A stretch of DNA of 64,000 nucleotides, taken from the NCBI RefSeq assembly GCF_020520425.1, contig NC_079488.1:5185747-5249746 (forward strand). Direction: 5' to 3'. The notes below the pieces were generated by a model that searched no databases, was not told the origin of the DNA, and was given only the letters and a program-made list of their open reading frames with translations. Position 1 is the stretch's first letter; each line of letters opens with the position of its first letter. The translations under genes and the position numbers were made by a program. Positions 22,018 to 33,212 of the stretch are shown here, piece after piece. The stretch is from Spinacia oleracea (lineage: Eukaryota; Streptophyta; Magnoliopsida; Caryophyllales; Amaranthaceae).

Positions 22018-22355
22018 TATCAGTGAAATAAGTAGTGAAATTGTGAAACGTGAAACTGTGAAAGTATCTAAAGGCGAATTGTGTGATGAGGGAAAACTTT
22101 GATTGGTGGTGGGAGCATAAAAATGCAACCATAATGTCATGTAACAAATCATGCGGAACTCTGCCAGAAATGCATGCAGAGTAATAGAGTCAAGATGGTT
22201 GGTTGTTGTAGTTGCCTTGTGAAGTTATACAAGATGAAAACAAAGATAGACCGAGTGCTAGCCTGATGCCAGTTTACACACTTGGCTAAAAATGAAGCAT
22301 ATAAACCCGGAGTTCCTTTATCAAAGTTATTAGCTAGTATTATCCATGGTTAATA

Positions 22356-22659
22356 CTCCCTCCGTCCCTTTTTATAGTCACGTTTCTATTTTGAGCGTTC
22401 TAAAATTATAGTTTTATTTCTATTTTTGGCCATTAAATTTCCCACTTTCCCATATATTTTTTAAAAATGCATTGAAAATCCAACAAAACTTCCCTCATGT
22501 ACTATATTCCAATTCCCCAAGTACTTTATTCCCTTTTCCATGTACTATATTCTACTTTCTCACTCAAATGTATTATATCCAATTTTCCATGTACTATATT
22601 CCACTTTTTTTTAAACCCATGTTTAGTCAAATGAGACTATAAATATGGGACGGAGGGAG
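22356..22659. mobile_element. Stowaway-like MITE, 304 bp
   Basis: TA target duplication, near-perfect inverted ends CTCCCTCCGTCCC and GGGACGGAGGGAG. The interior reiterates TCCATGTACTATATTCC-like phrases. Confidence 0.9.
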
Positions 22660-23999
22660 TACTAAAGAGTTGAGGTATGAACGAGTATTGTAGAGATCGC
22701 TGATGTTTGTTTAAGTCTTTCAGCCATTTTTAGCAGCAACGCTTCCATAAAATTCTCAGTTTTGATTGGCAGATATAAGAAGTGAGATTCTTAAGCTTAA
22801 TAGGTACACCTACAGAGACTTGGGAAGGAGAAAGGGTAAGTTGGGAGTCATTTTAGGAACTGATTCATATATAACAGGGGGCTTTTCCAGAAATATGTAC
22901 ATAATATTTTGTTGTTTTGGTTATATGACTTATACTGGTACTTATTTTGTGGTTCAGAATTAAGTTCTTAAAGCTTGCATTATTTTGATTGTCATCCAGT
23001 GACTCTGAATTCTGATGACAATAGAACAATAGAATAGTTCTGTAGTTGCTCTAAAGTCTGATTTTGATAATCTTTATTTCAACACTCCAATAATTCAGTA
23101 GCTCCATTGTTGGTTTGATTATTAGAATGTTGGTTGTTATTGGCAACAGACGCATTATTTTCCTAATCATCAACATGTATGGATCTTAGTCTGCCTTTGA
23201 TACTTTTCTTCCTTGTCAAGTTTGCCAATTTTCCTCATCGGCTCACCGCCATCTATAAAGGCACTATATGTTGAGAAGACTAATCCACATGTGAGTTGAG
23301 ACTAAGTGTTTCACATAGAAGAAATAGAGGGATATTGACGAGGTTGGCGAGGCGGCTATCTGATATGTGTTGCATCAGTCAACAAAACGACAAAATAGGG
23401 GAAAAATAATGTGTCATTCATGTAAAAACAAATACCATTCCGGTTAAAAAAAAGTACCCTTCTATAAATAAAAAAAAGTACCATTCAATTTATTTTTTGT
23501 CTTTTTCCTATTTTGTCTTTTTCCTATAATATGCATTTGCAAGCACATATCAGATATGCAAAAATACTTCCTCGGATATTGACTAACATATAAGATTGGT
23601 GAGATACTACACTTATTACCAATAAGTTTTAGGATAGGAATAAATCAGGCTTATATATGGTCCATCTCTGATATCTATTTAGAATAGAATGTTTGGCTTG
23701 CCACATGTTTATCTTCTTGATTTTCTATGCTTTTCCTTTTTTTAAGGAATTGGAAAAGGTGTTGCCTGCTTCCATTTGCCAAGAACAATAAAATTACACA
23801 AATTAGAAGGTACACTCGGTTACATGTATTGTTTTGTATTTTACAATTTCAAAGCACATATTTTTGTTTATTTTTTCAAATTCTATAATTGAAGTACTTT
23901 TTTCCAATTAAGAAAAAAAACCTAAACCTAAGAGGTGAGCAACCAACAACAATTTACATATTCTCTCAAATCATTTGCGCTCAAGTTTGAAAACCCCAA
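22660..23999. other. Intergenic region without recognised genes
   Basis: AT-rich. A possible decayed short element lies around 23345-23580, where CTATCTGATATGTG and CACATATCAGATATG form inverted arms around AAAGTACCATTC-type phrases. Nothing else could be supported. Confidence 0.4.
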
Positions 24000-24594
24000 C
24001 TAGTTAGTGGCCCGGGGCCCGGGCGATGTCCCAGAGTGTTTGATATTGTTTGAGTTTCTTTTTAATCTTTGAGTAATTTACATTGTTTGTGTAAAACTTT
24101 AGTTTATGTACTTTTTTACTTGTAATTTATCCTCCGTACAAAATTTAAGTTACAACTGTAAAATGAGTTATAAAGTCGAAATACTTTTGTAGGAAAAAAA
24201 CACAATTTGATTAGCTAAAATAAATAACATTATTTTTTCTATTAATTTAATTGTTTTATGTTTGATTTAATGAATAAATATGAAGAGAAAAAAATTGTTA
24301 TCTTAAATTTGGCCATTAAATTTTACACATAGGTAAGAATGAATTTTACTTTTGTTTAATTGTTTTAAAGTTATAACGTATGTTGTTGGAAAGATGGATA
24401 AAACTTTGTATTAACATATGAGAGGTCATGAGTTTGATGATACATACCAACATTTTTTTGTGAAGACACAATTAACAAAAGTGTGTGCATTTGATGTGGC
24501 GTGATGACGCCATGTCACTTGCCAAATCATCGCGACACATGGCGAGATGACATGGATTGCCTTGGAGTTTTAATAATATATATATATATATAGA
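24000..24594 (-). mobile_element. Non-autonomous Helitron, family A copy 1 (minus strand)
   Basis: Minus strand: starts TCTATATATATAT...TTATTAAAACTCCAAGGCAAT at 24594 and ends with the palindromic CCCGGGCCCCGGG hairpin, then CACTAACTAG before T at 23999. It is 595 bp and non-coding. The 5' segment (CCAAGGCAAT, GTCATCTCGCCA) and interior match the element at 43985-44722. Confidence 0.75.
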
Positions 24595-26441
24595 TTTGTT
24601 CAAGTGTTAGATTTCAATTCCTTTAATGGTTAATTGCATACCTTTGGATAATATGTTCATTTTATGTACAATATGTTCTTTTGAAATGTATGTGCTTTTA
24701 AGCTATAAAAATGTATTTTTGAGAGGTTTAAAATACGATTCAGTTGCATGTAGATCTAAGCTATAGTGGTGTCAATAATACCTTTATACTTCATATAAAT
24801 TTAATTAAACATACCCTTATTAGTAGATGTGATGATGAGATAAGACCATCAATTGTCACATTTTGATTAGTTGGACCAAACTGGTCTTAGGAAAAGACCT
24901 AACCTATAGTATGTCCTATGTGTAGGCATCTAGATTTCTCAACATATACTAAATTATTAAAGGACCTTCTTTTATGCTAGGTCCTCTTTAAATCAAACTT
25001 TTCTTTCTTTGGTTAAAACTCTTTATAACAAACTTGATCCCACTGTGATAACATTGTAAATTCATTTCTATCTAATAATATACTCTATACCATTTCACCA
25101 TATTTAATGATATCATAGAAAACGATAAGCCCTTTTTACTTAATTTAGTGTGAATAAAGCAAAATTGTCCCCAATGTTTGGTGTCTTTTTTCAGTCCAAG
25201 ATTTGCAAATCACCACTATGGGATAGTTTGCTCAAAAGTACTAGTCAATTACATTTGGGAAAAGATTATTTATAAACATTAGAACTTATGGTTCTATTTC
25301 CGTCTCATTTCACTTGTTCCATTTCTTTTAGTGATGTCCCGTGCCTCGTTTCTTCTATATTTTTTTATTAGTTGAGTCCTATTATTTATCAACTCACTTT
25401 CTTCTCTATACGTTTTCATTTTCGCAAAATTCTATGCAAAAAAGCTTCAGAATAAATAAAAAGAGACGGAGAGAGTAATAAATTAATTTTTATTGCTTTT
25501 GGTGGAGATTAGGTCCCTTTACTTCAAAAAGGAAAATATCCCATGCACTCAAAGTACACAAAATTGACTCATCTTTAAATTAATTGGTGCTTACTTCACT
25601 AGATAAGCAAATCAAAAAGTTCGATAATGTGAGTGATGTCCCAATTTGAGTAGGGTCCCTAGATACTCTAATGTAACTCTCAAAACAATTAGGAATTATA
25701 TATATTGGTCTGGTATGGAATGGGAACGATTAAAGAAGCATGCTTAGTGTCTTGGGATTCTTTGTGCTGGTAAGAGTGTGCACAGGTAGGAACGTTAGCT
25801 AGTCTTGGGTGTGATTTGAGAATCCCCTCCGATGCTCAAATCATATAGCATACCTTTCGCAATAAATGAAGCCCATTTATATTGGTGGATCGGATACATG
25901 GAGGGTACGAGCCATTCCACATGACCTTTTGACCTTTATAACCATCACATCGCATCATTGACGTCTACCGATAGGAAGGGATCCTGACTAGAGCTTACTT
26001 CACCGGCTAACAGGGCATTTGCTAGGTGATGCCTTCCTGTCATATTTTTGTAAGGGTTACTATCGGCAGGTTTATACGTATCCCGTATAACTAGCCCCCT
26101 CGGAGTAATTTCCAACGGCTATACATAATTCTAAGCCTCTTTCTCAAGCAAGCCAAAAAAAAAACCATTAGTATAAATTTCATCTTAAATTAGTGAATAT
26201 TGCCCCTTTTTTGTATTAGTAGTTTTCATGATTCTTCTTTCCATTATTAATAAAGATTAATGCTCAACTAACTAGATTTTTTGGTTTCAAAAAGGTTTTG
26301 GTTTTCCAGGTATAAAGGAAAATTCTTTAACGTTTAATGGGTGGTCTTGTCATAAGTTTGTGTTTGTGCTTAAATAAAGCTCTTTTTTTATGAAACAAGC
26401 TTGTGCCGAGGTCACAAAGGGAGATAATGACCCACTATAAT
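24595..26441. other. Intergenic region with a decayed MITE and possible LTR remnant
   Basis: Around 25291-25477 lie decayed Stowaway-like ends (TTCCGTCTCATTTCACTTG and AAAGAGACGGAGAGAGTA). At 25780-26110 a less AT-rich block (GCCCCCTCGGAGTAATTT, GATGCCTTCCTGTCA) looks like retrotransposon LTR or leader sequence, but I cannot assign it. No gene is seen. Confidence 0.4.
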
Positions 26442-26450
26442 TTAAATTAA

Positions 26451-27887
26451 GGATTTTTTGCCAAAAAGGACCTTTTATAAGCATATTTTTGCGAGAAAGG
26501 ACCTTTTATGTCAAAATTGGTGAAATGGGACCTAAAATACAACATTTTTTGTTAAGTGGGACCTTTGCCCGGATTCTTGGAGTCAACCCAAGTTTCTGGC
26601 GTTGACTTCGACACGTGGCAGCCGGAAACTGCCACGTGTCAATATCCTTATTTAAAAAATAAAAAATAAAAAAAAAATTTATTTTTTTTCCCAAAAATCA
26701 TCGTTTTACTGAAACAGTTTTACCCAAAAAAAAAATCGATTCTCGATTCTCGATTCTCTTCTCTCTCCTCTGCTCCTTCAACTCGACGCCATTGTTGAAG
26801 ATTCAAGGTTGAAGGAAAGTGCTTCTTCACTCAAATTGCTTGCCAAGAATTGTTACTCAGGCCTCCACGAATCAGGTATGCTATTTCCCCCCTCAAAATC
26901 CTCTTCAATTGTTGTAATTTTGGGTCGAAAAAATTAGGGTTCTTCCCAAATTTGGGGATTTTGTAATTCGTTGTGTATTTGTGTTTTAGATTGACAATGT
27001 CCCATCAAAAAGCGAAAATTTGGGGACTAATTCAGTTTTACTTAGTGGTTGGTGTAGAATGAAGAATCTAATGGAAGCTGGTGAAATCTGGAACGAGATG
27101 ATTGATCAAGGTTTGAACCCAGATGTTGTTACTCATAACATAATGTTAGATGGGTTGTTGAAGGTTAATAAGAAATCTGATGCAATCAAGCTTTTCGAGG
27201 TGATGAAAGTTAAGGGTCCACCCCCAAATGTTCGGACCTATACTATATTGATTAGGGATTTGTGCAAGCATTCAAAGTTGAATGAAGCTGTTGCTTACTT
27301 TGATGGGATGACTTCTTCAGGTTGTAACCCAGATGCTGTTGTATATACTTGTTTGATTACTAGATTTAGGAACCTTAAAAAGATGGATATGGTGTTTGGT
27401 TTGTTAAAAGAGCTGAAGGAAAAGGGTTACCCACCTGATGGGCAACTGTATAATGCTTTGATTAAGTTGATGATGAATAGAAGAATGCCGGATGATGCAG
27501 TTCGTGTTTACAAGAAGATGATTCAGAGTGGAATTGAGCCAACAATTCATACTTATATTATGATGATGATGAAATCTTACTTTGATTTTTTTTTTTGTGG
27601 GTAAAAATGTTTCAGTAAATGATGTTGGTTTTGGAGGGAATTTTTTTTTTAATAAATTTTTTTTTTTATTTTTTTTTATTTTTTAAATAAGGATATTGAC
27701 ACGTGGCAGTTTCCGGCTGCCACGTGTCGAAGTCAACGCCAGAAACTTGGGTTGACTCCAAGAATCCGGGCAAAGGTCCCACTTAACAAAAAATGTTGTA
27801 TTTTAGGTCCCATTTCACCAATTTTGACATAAAAGGTCCTTTCTCGCAAAAATATGCTTATAAAAGGTCCTTTTTGGCAAAAAATCC
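26451..27887. mobile_element. Pack-MULE (Mutator-like element) carrying a PPR gene fragment
   Basis: A perfect 9-bp target duplication TTAAATTAA lies at 26442-26450 and 27888-27896. Nearly identical inverted repeats of about 235 bp (26451 to about 26685, and about 27650 to 27887) begin GGATTTTTTGCCAAAAAGG. Long terminal inverted repeats with a 9-bp duplication define Mutator-like elements. The interior has no transposase. It holds a 5'-leader-like pyrimidine-rich stretch (26740-26780), a possible intron (26876-26989) and a PPR coding fragment. Near-identity of the repeats suggests recent movement. Confidence 0.93.
26990..27604 (+). pseudogene. Captured pentatricopeptide repeat (PPR) gene fragment
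   Basis: The open frame runs from 26990 (first codon after an in-frame TAG) to 27604. It encodes about four to five P-type PPR units of 35 residues, with phrases such as NPDVVTHNIMLDGLLK, PPNVRTYTILIRDLCK, NPDAVVYTCLITRF, PPDGQLYNALIKLMM and EPTIHTYIMMMM. PPR proteins bind organellar RNA in mitochondria or plastids. This piece lacks a targeting peptide and most repeats. Its last codons run into poly-T next to the right inverted repeat. No ATG begins the frame; the first in-frame ATG is at 27059. It lies wholly inside the Pack-MULE, so it is a transduplicated fragment that could be expressed but is not a complete gene. Confidence 0.88.
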
Positions 27888-27896
27888 TTAAATTAA

Positions 27897-29950
27897 TTAG
27901 TGTGTCATGTTTTTGTGCGATTTTTTCGTGTTCTCTTAACCTTATTCTTATTATATATTCTTATTATATATTATGTATTTTTCTTAAATTATTACGGAGT
28001 AGTACTTTACTAGAAAAGAAAAGTGTATACCATATGTTATCAAACCTAAAAAAACAGACCAAAACAGACCAGAAAAAAAAAAACCACCTAAAGAAAGCAT
28101 TCAAACCAATCAGAACAGACAAGATCTGAAAAATTCATACCAAAAATTCATACCGACCAGATAAGACCGTGAAAAATTAGACGAGCCCATATCAAACCAG
28201 ACCAGGTCACAAGAATATTACAAATAGGAAGAGGGTTATGAACCTATGATCCTATCATACACGTGTCTCAAGTATTCAGTAGGTCAAAACTAGTGCATCA
28301 TTTTTTTTTTGGAATGTAAGAAGAATAATACATTAAGATCCTCTCCGTTCAATGGTCACTCCTAAGTAATCACTATTGAGAATATAAAGTAAATGCGGGC
28401 AATTACATGGGTCTACATACATTTTATCACTAAAAATATATCATGTTCGCAAGCCAGTTTGTTGTTGTATTAGTTTCTTTGAAAATATGTTTAGTTTCCC
28501 ATAAATCAAACGGATTGATTATGGAGTACCTAAATATCTTTGTACATATCTCTATAATGTCGATGTATTCCCTTTAGAAACGTTAATAATGAGTCTCAAA
28601 AGAGGTTACTTATTGTTAATTTCATGCTTTAATTAAAATAATTTTGTATTAATAGAAGTTTAGAAGGAGCTAGTAATTAAGCGAAAGGTGGCATACTTAG
28701 TTATCAAAGTGGGTCATATGGTGTTATTCTAATGCAATTAATTAATGGTCCAAAGCACTCATGAAACACTAATAATGCCAATTAAGGATAATCAAAAATC
28801 AATATCAGTTTTGACATTTTATGGTAATAATTAATCAAATGATATTGATATCTTAATTAATAATTATGTTTGTATTAGTGATAAAGAAAAGGATCATAAC
28901 TTAGTCATATAACATTTCCCCATTGGTAGGGAAATTGAAAGATATTGATGTTGTTTTGTCCATGATTTTTTCATTATGAATGAGAAAGACAAGTGATACC
29001 AATTTATTTCGTGTACACAAATCATTTAAAGTGTATTGGAACCAATTGAGACATTGAGAGGGCCACTCCCCCATTTTTCACAATCCTATAATTCATTCAT
29101 TGGAATATATACCGACCTTATTGATGTGTCTTCTTCAAAAAACTAGTGTTTTTTTTGCAAGTGTTGAACCAGAATATTACGGTAAAATTGTGGATGTCAA
29201 ATAATTTAGTTTGTAAAGTATGAGGGGGTAGTACCCGCTACCCAAGACCTGGGATTGAATCTCGTTTACATCACTTGTCGCATTGTCCTCTATGGCTCTC
29301 TCTACACCAAAAAGAAAAATTGTGGTAGAACTCATGATAATCAGTTGAAATAATGTCTCTAAATTTAGCCGCGTATGATGTAATCAACCGAATAGGTCAT
29401 CCACCAAGTCCCTATACATCTCATTTCTAGTAAAGAATCAAGCAATGGTGGTAATGGATCAGAGGTGAATTTAGTGATGTTTCATTTGCCTCCATTCGCC
29501 ACCCAACCCACCCATTACCTGATTTATCCTTCATCCACAGATAAATCGGGTGAAATAAAGGTATAGATTTATTGTACTCCCTCCGTATATAATTAATTAG
29601 ATGTGGGTCCCATGGGGCCCAAACATCAGGTATTCAGTGGAGAAACATATAGGATCAATCTAAATTTTTGGATAGCTCTGATACCACGCACACGAAATAC
29701 ATTTGCACATGAATGCTTCACAACAAAAAAACATCAAAGGCACAATGATGTTACATGCACAATGATGAAGCATATGATATAATTATATAATATTATATTA
29801 TTCAAATATTATATCATTCTGCAAATATTACATTTAGTATAATTCCCAAATACTAGTCCCTCCGAATTTAGCTTTGTTGATATATTTTCCTGTACACATA
29901 ATATACTATAGTAATATAATATCCTCAATAATGATGTCTTAACCATTAGG
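27897..29950. other. Intergenic, AT-rich, decayed repeats
   Basis: No gene. At 28050-28210 phrases like AAACCAGACCAG recur. At 29576-29600 a truncated Stowaway end (TACTCCCTCCGTATATAATT) is visible without a partner. At 29690-29730 ACATGAATGCTTCACA matches a second copy near 30016. Confidence 0.45.
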
Positions 29951-30049
29951 CTAAGACAATTTTCCTTTGCCAAAAATTGATCGATTGGCTAAGGGTATAC
30001 GTGTATTACTTTGTACATGAATGCTTCACACACACACACACACACACAA

Positions 30050-32170
30050 AACATCAAGGCAATTACATCTCTAAGGTTGGGAGGGCTATTCTAATCCAGA
30101 GTAATCTTGAAGCTCTCCCAGCTTATGTATGCTCCCCCTTTCTACTACCTCAAAAGACTTGCCAGCAATTAGATTCGGCCATAGAAATTTCTTTTGGAAA
30201 CAAACTTTCCAGTCAAATTCCACTCCACTCATTTCCTGGGACACCATCTGTAAACCTAAGTCCCTAGGTGGACTAGGACTATGACGAACAAGACCTCTGA
30301 ATAAGGTTTTTCTAGCTAAACTTGGTTGGAAAAAAATCTCCAAAATAACAACAATCTGTGGGCCTCAATTATTAGAAAAAAATATATCTTTCCAACGCTT
30401 CTTTTTTCAATTGCAAACCAAATCAGCAACATTAGCATATTTGGCGGGATATCTTAAAACAACGAGATATTCTTAGGTAGGGAATTCGATGGAAAATTGG
30501 GAATGAAAATTCTATTAACTTCTGGCTTGATAATTGGGCAATGCAGAATAATCTCCTAACTGTTCTTAACAAAAGTATAGATAATGTTGATATGAACCTT
30601 GTTGTCGCTGATTTCATTCTTCTTTCTAAAGAATGGGACATGACCAAACTACTCACTGTTTTACCTCAATTATTGGTTCAAAAAATCAAGGGAATCCCAA
30701 TCCCTATTCTTGACATAAGTGACACCCCAATCTGGGGACCCACGACATCAGGGGATTTCTCAGTCAAATCAGCAACCTGGCTAGCACATGATATCTCTGG
30801 CGGTCTTGCTCGTTGGGAATATCGATGGATTTGGAAGCTTAATCTCCCACCAAAAATTCATAGGAAAATCTGCCACAATAGTATCCGTACTAGAGATACC
30901 CTTTTCCAAAGAAACATACTACCTTTTAATGTATGCCCTCTTTGTGACACTTACATTGAAAACATTAATCACCTCTTCATACAGTGTCCTACTGCAAAAC
31001 AAGTGTGGACTCTCGATCATACTAAAAGGTGGCTATATTTTTCTAACCCTTTTTTTGACTTTTTTGAAACTATCTATACTAATATATTAAAAGGCGTTTA
31101 TGAAAACGTATATGTGTCACGTATACCCCTTCCTTATTACGCCACGTCACCGCTAATAAGCATCATGGCATGTTGACAACCAAAAAAATCATGTAGCAAG
31201 GATCGAACATCAAACCTCATGGATTAAAGTTTCATTTCTTACCATCTTAACTAGCTACAATGTATGTTATATTTTTCCATATAAATGTAAAATACAATCT
31301 TTTAAAAATGGGTACATTTTTACAAAAAGTAAACCCTACTAAAAGTAAAACCCGGAGCAACGCCCGGGCAAAACACTAGTTTGTTATTTAAAAAAGTATC
31401 AAACAATTCTTTGCAAATTTTTGTTCATCATTTGGGCTCTTTGGAAAGAGAGGAATGACTGCATTTTTAACAATAGTATTTTTAATGCTTTTCGACTCTT
31501 CTTTAAAGCCAGTATATCTTTCAAAGAATGGCATTTCAGAACTAATATTGACCAGCATCAACTTAAGGGCACCCCTCTCACTTCACACACCCACACAAAG
31601 GTTACTCACAATCCTCCGGTGCTAGTTTGTTGGTTCCCCCACCCCCCTCCCCTCAGGGTGCCTTCAAACTCAACTTCGACGGCTCTTGCAAATCTTCATC
31701 AGCAGCAGCTGACTTCATCATCTGCGACAACAACGGTACCCCTATCAGTATTCATACTTACAACTTAGGCCCTACGCAAGCTTTCATGGCAGAAGCATTC
31801 GCTCTTCACAAAGGCCTCCAAGAAGCGAAGAATCACAACAGCAAGCATATTTACATTGAAGGTGATAACCTGTTAGTCATCAATGCAGCCAAAGGAACTT
31901 GGAGCATCCCATGGAAACTCCATTATATCATCCAGGACATCCAGGATATTCTCAAATTTTTCGACACTTGGGATATTAAGCACATCTTCAGAGAAGCTAA
32001 TCGAGCAGCATATTGGATAGCAAATGTTGGACATTCAGTTAGCAATACCATGTGTATTGAATCTTGTACTAGTCCCTAGTTACTTTGCATTTTAGATAGT
32101 GATTACTTAGGAGTATTCCTCGTGCGGAGGGGCTCCTAATGTACTATTCTCCTTATCTGTATAAAAAAAA
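30050..32170 (+). mobile_element. L1-type LINE 3' fragment with RNase H, split by a Helitron
   Basis: Decayed ORF2 C-terminus: ISKVGRAILIQSNLEALPAY near 30070, then GDFSVKSATWLA and the zinc-knuckle-like CPLCDTYIENINHLFIQCP at about 30940 (zf-RVT domain of plant LINEs). The Helitron at 31073-31379 interrupts it. It continues with WALWKERNDCIF at 31426 and an RNase H domain (KLNFDGS at about 31660, AEAFALHKGLQEA at 31790, EGDNLLVINA at 31860, FREANRAAYWIA at 31990). A 3' tail with an A-run ends near 32170. Frames shift between 31580 and 31660. The 5' part and catalytic RT core are missing, so it is dead. Confidence 0.85.
31073..31379 (+). mobile_element. Small non-autonomous Helitron inside the LINE, 307 bp
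   Basis: Begins TCTATACTAATATATTAAAA after an A (31072) and ends with the hairpin CCCGG-AGCAACGC-CCGGG, then CAAAACACTAG before T (31380). The LINE coding sequence stops and resumes at its edges. Non-coding. Confidence 0.9.
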
Positions 32171-32639
32171 ATATATACTATAATAATATTTTATCCTCAT
32201 TAATAATGTCTTAGCCTATTGGTTAAAAATGAGAGTTTATGTACAAAGGTATTACTTCGTATAAAAAGCATGAGACTAAAAGAAAACACAAGTAGCACAA
32301 CAACAAAACAAGATACTTCGTATAAAGATTCAAAAGAAGCTTCTTTTTGTTCATCTATAAAAAATAGCTGTCCCAATTCAACCTCTCTTTTTCACAACTA
32401 CTAATATCTTGCATTTTTTTTCTTAACAAATTTAGAGATCGAGGTCCTAAGTAACAAAATAAACAGAAGTAAACTGTCCATTAGGAGGGAGACAAACCCA
32501 CCAAACGGGGGGTGATACTTAAATGATCCTTACCTAAGCTGTCTGATTCTGGACACCCAACACATGAAACTAGTACTATATTGTTGTACAAAATCTATTA
32601 AAAACCACTAGAGAAAAAAAATATTAAAGAAACAAGGAA

Positions 32640-33012
32640 AATACTCAACAATCCCTATTTTGTTGTGGAACAAAGCCCGTCCAAAAGACAGTTTTCCTTT
32701 GCTAAAAATTGACCGATTGGCAGACTCCGCGGCAGGGTATGCCATGATGAGCTTCATGGACGCCTACTCAGGATTCCACCATATACCTCTTCTGGCCCCT
32801 GTGGATCAAGAAAAAAACCCTCCTTCGTGATTCAAGTTGTAATATTTCAGACAATCCCCTATTTTGTTGCAACATAGACTACACAGACTTGAACAAAGCT
32901 TGTCCAAAAGACAGTTTCCCTTTGCCAAAAATTGACCGATTGGCAGACTCCACGGCAGGGCATGCCATGATGAGCTTCATGGACGCTTACTCAGGATTCC
33001 ACCAAATACCGA
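32640..33012 (+). pseudogene. Two tandem Ty3/gypsy reverse-transcriptase fragments
   Basis: Two copies of the same RT segment lie one after the other (about 32648-32790 and 32850-33012). Each covers the NKACPKDSFPLPKIDRL, ADSTAGHAMMSFMDAYSGFH region, the start of the Ty3/gypsy RT palm before the catalytic YxDD. They differ by scattered substitutions. A third short piece (TTTTCCTTTGCCAAAAATTG) occurs at 29960. No LTRs, gag or integrase are nearby. The second copy ends within three bases of the PAO5-like stop codon. Confidence 0.8.
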
Positions 33013-33014
33013 TT

Positions 33015-33179
33015 TTACTGAATGTCGGTAGTAGTAATGTGTTTGACCAAGTGGTAGTGATGAAGAAGCCTATTGGCTTCCCTTAAACCACTGAAGTAAG
33101 CACCATGAGTTGTGGAGTAATGAGTTCTATGTGTTGCTTCCCCGGCGAAGAGGATTTGTAGAGGTGGTGGTGGTGAACG

Positions 33180-33212
<33 letters not shown>

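Noticed and set aside
26506-26694. Small frame at the Pack-MULE left end
   Set aside because: Entirely inside the terminal inverted repeat; the same bases occur inverted at the right end.
27888-28129. Frame just right of the Pack-MULE
   Set aside because: It starts in the inverted repeat and crosses the target duplication; Lys-rich tail from A-runs.
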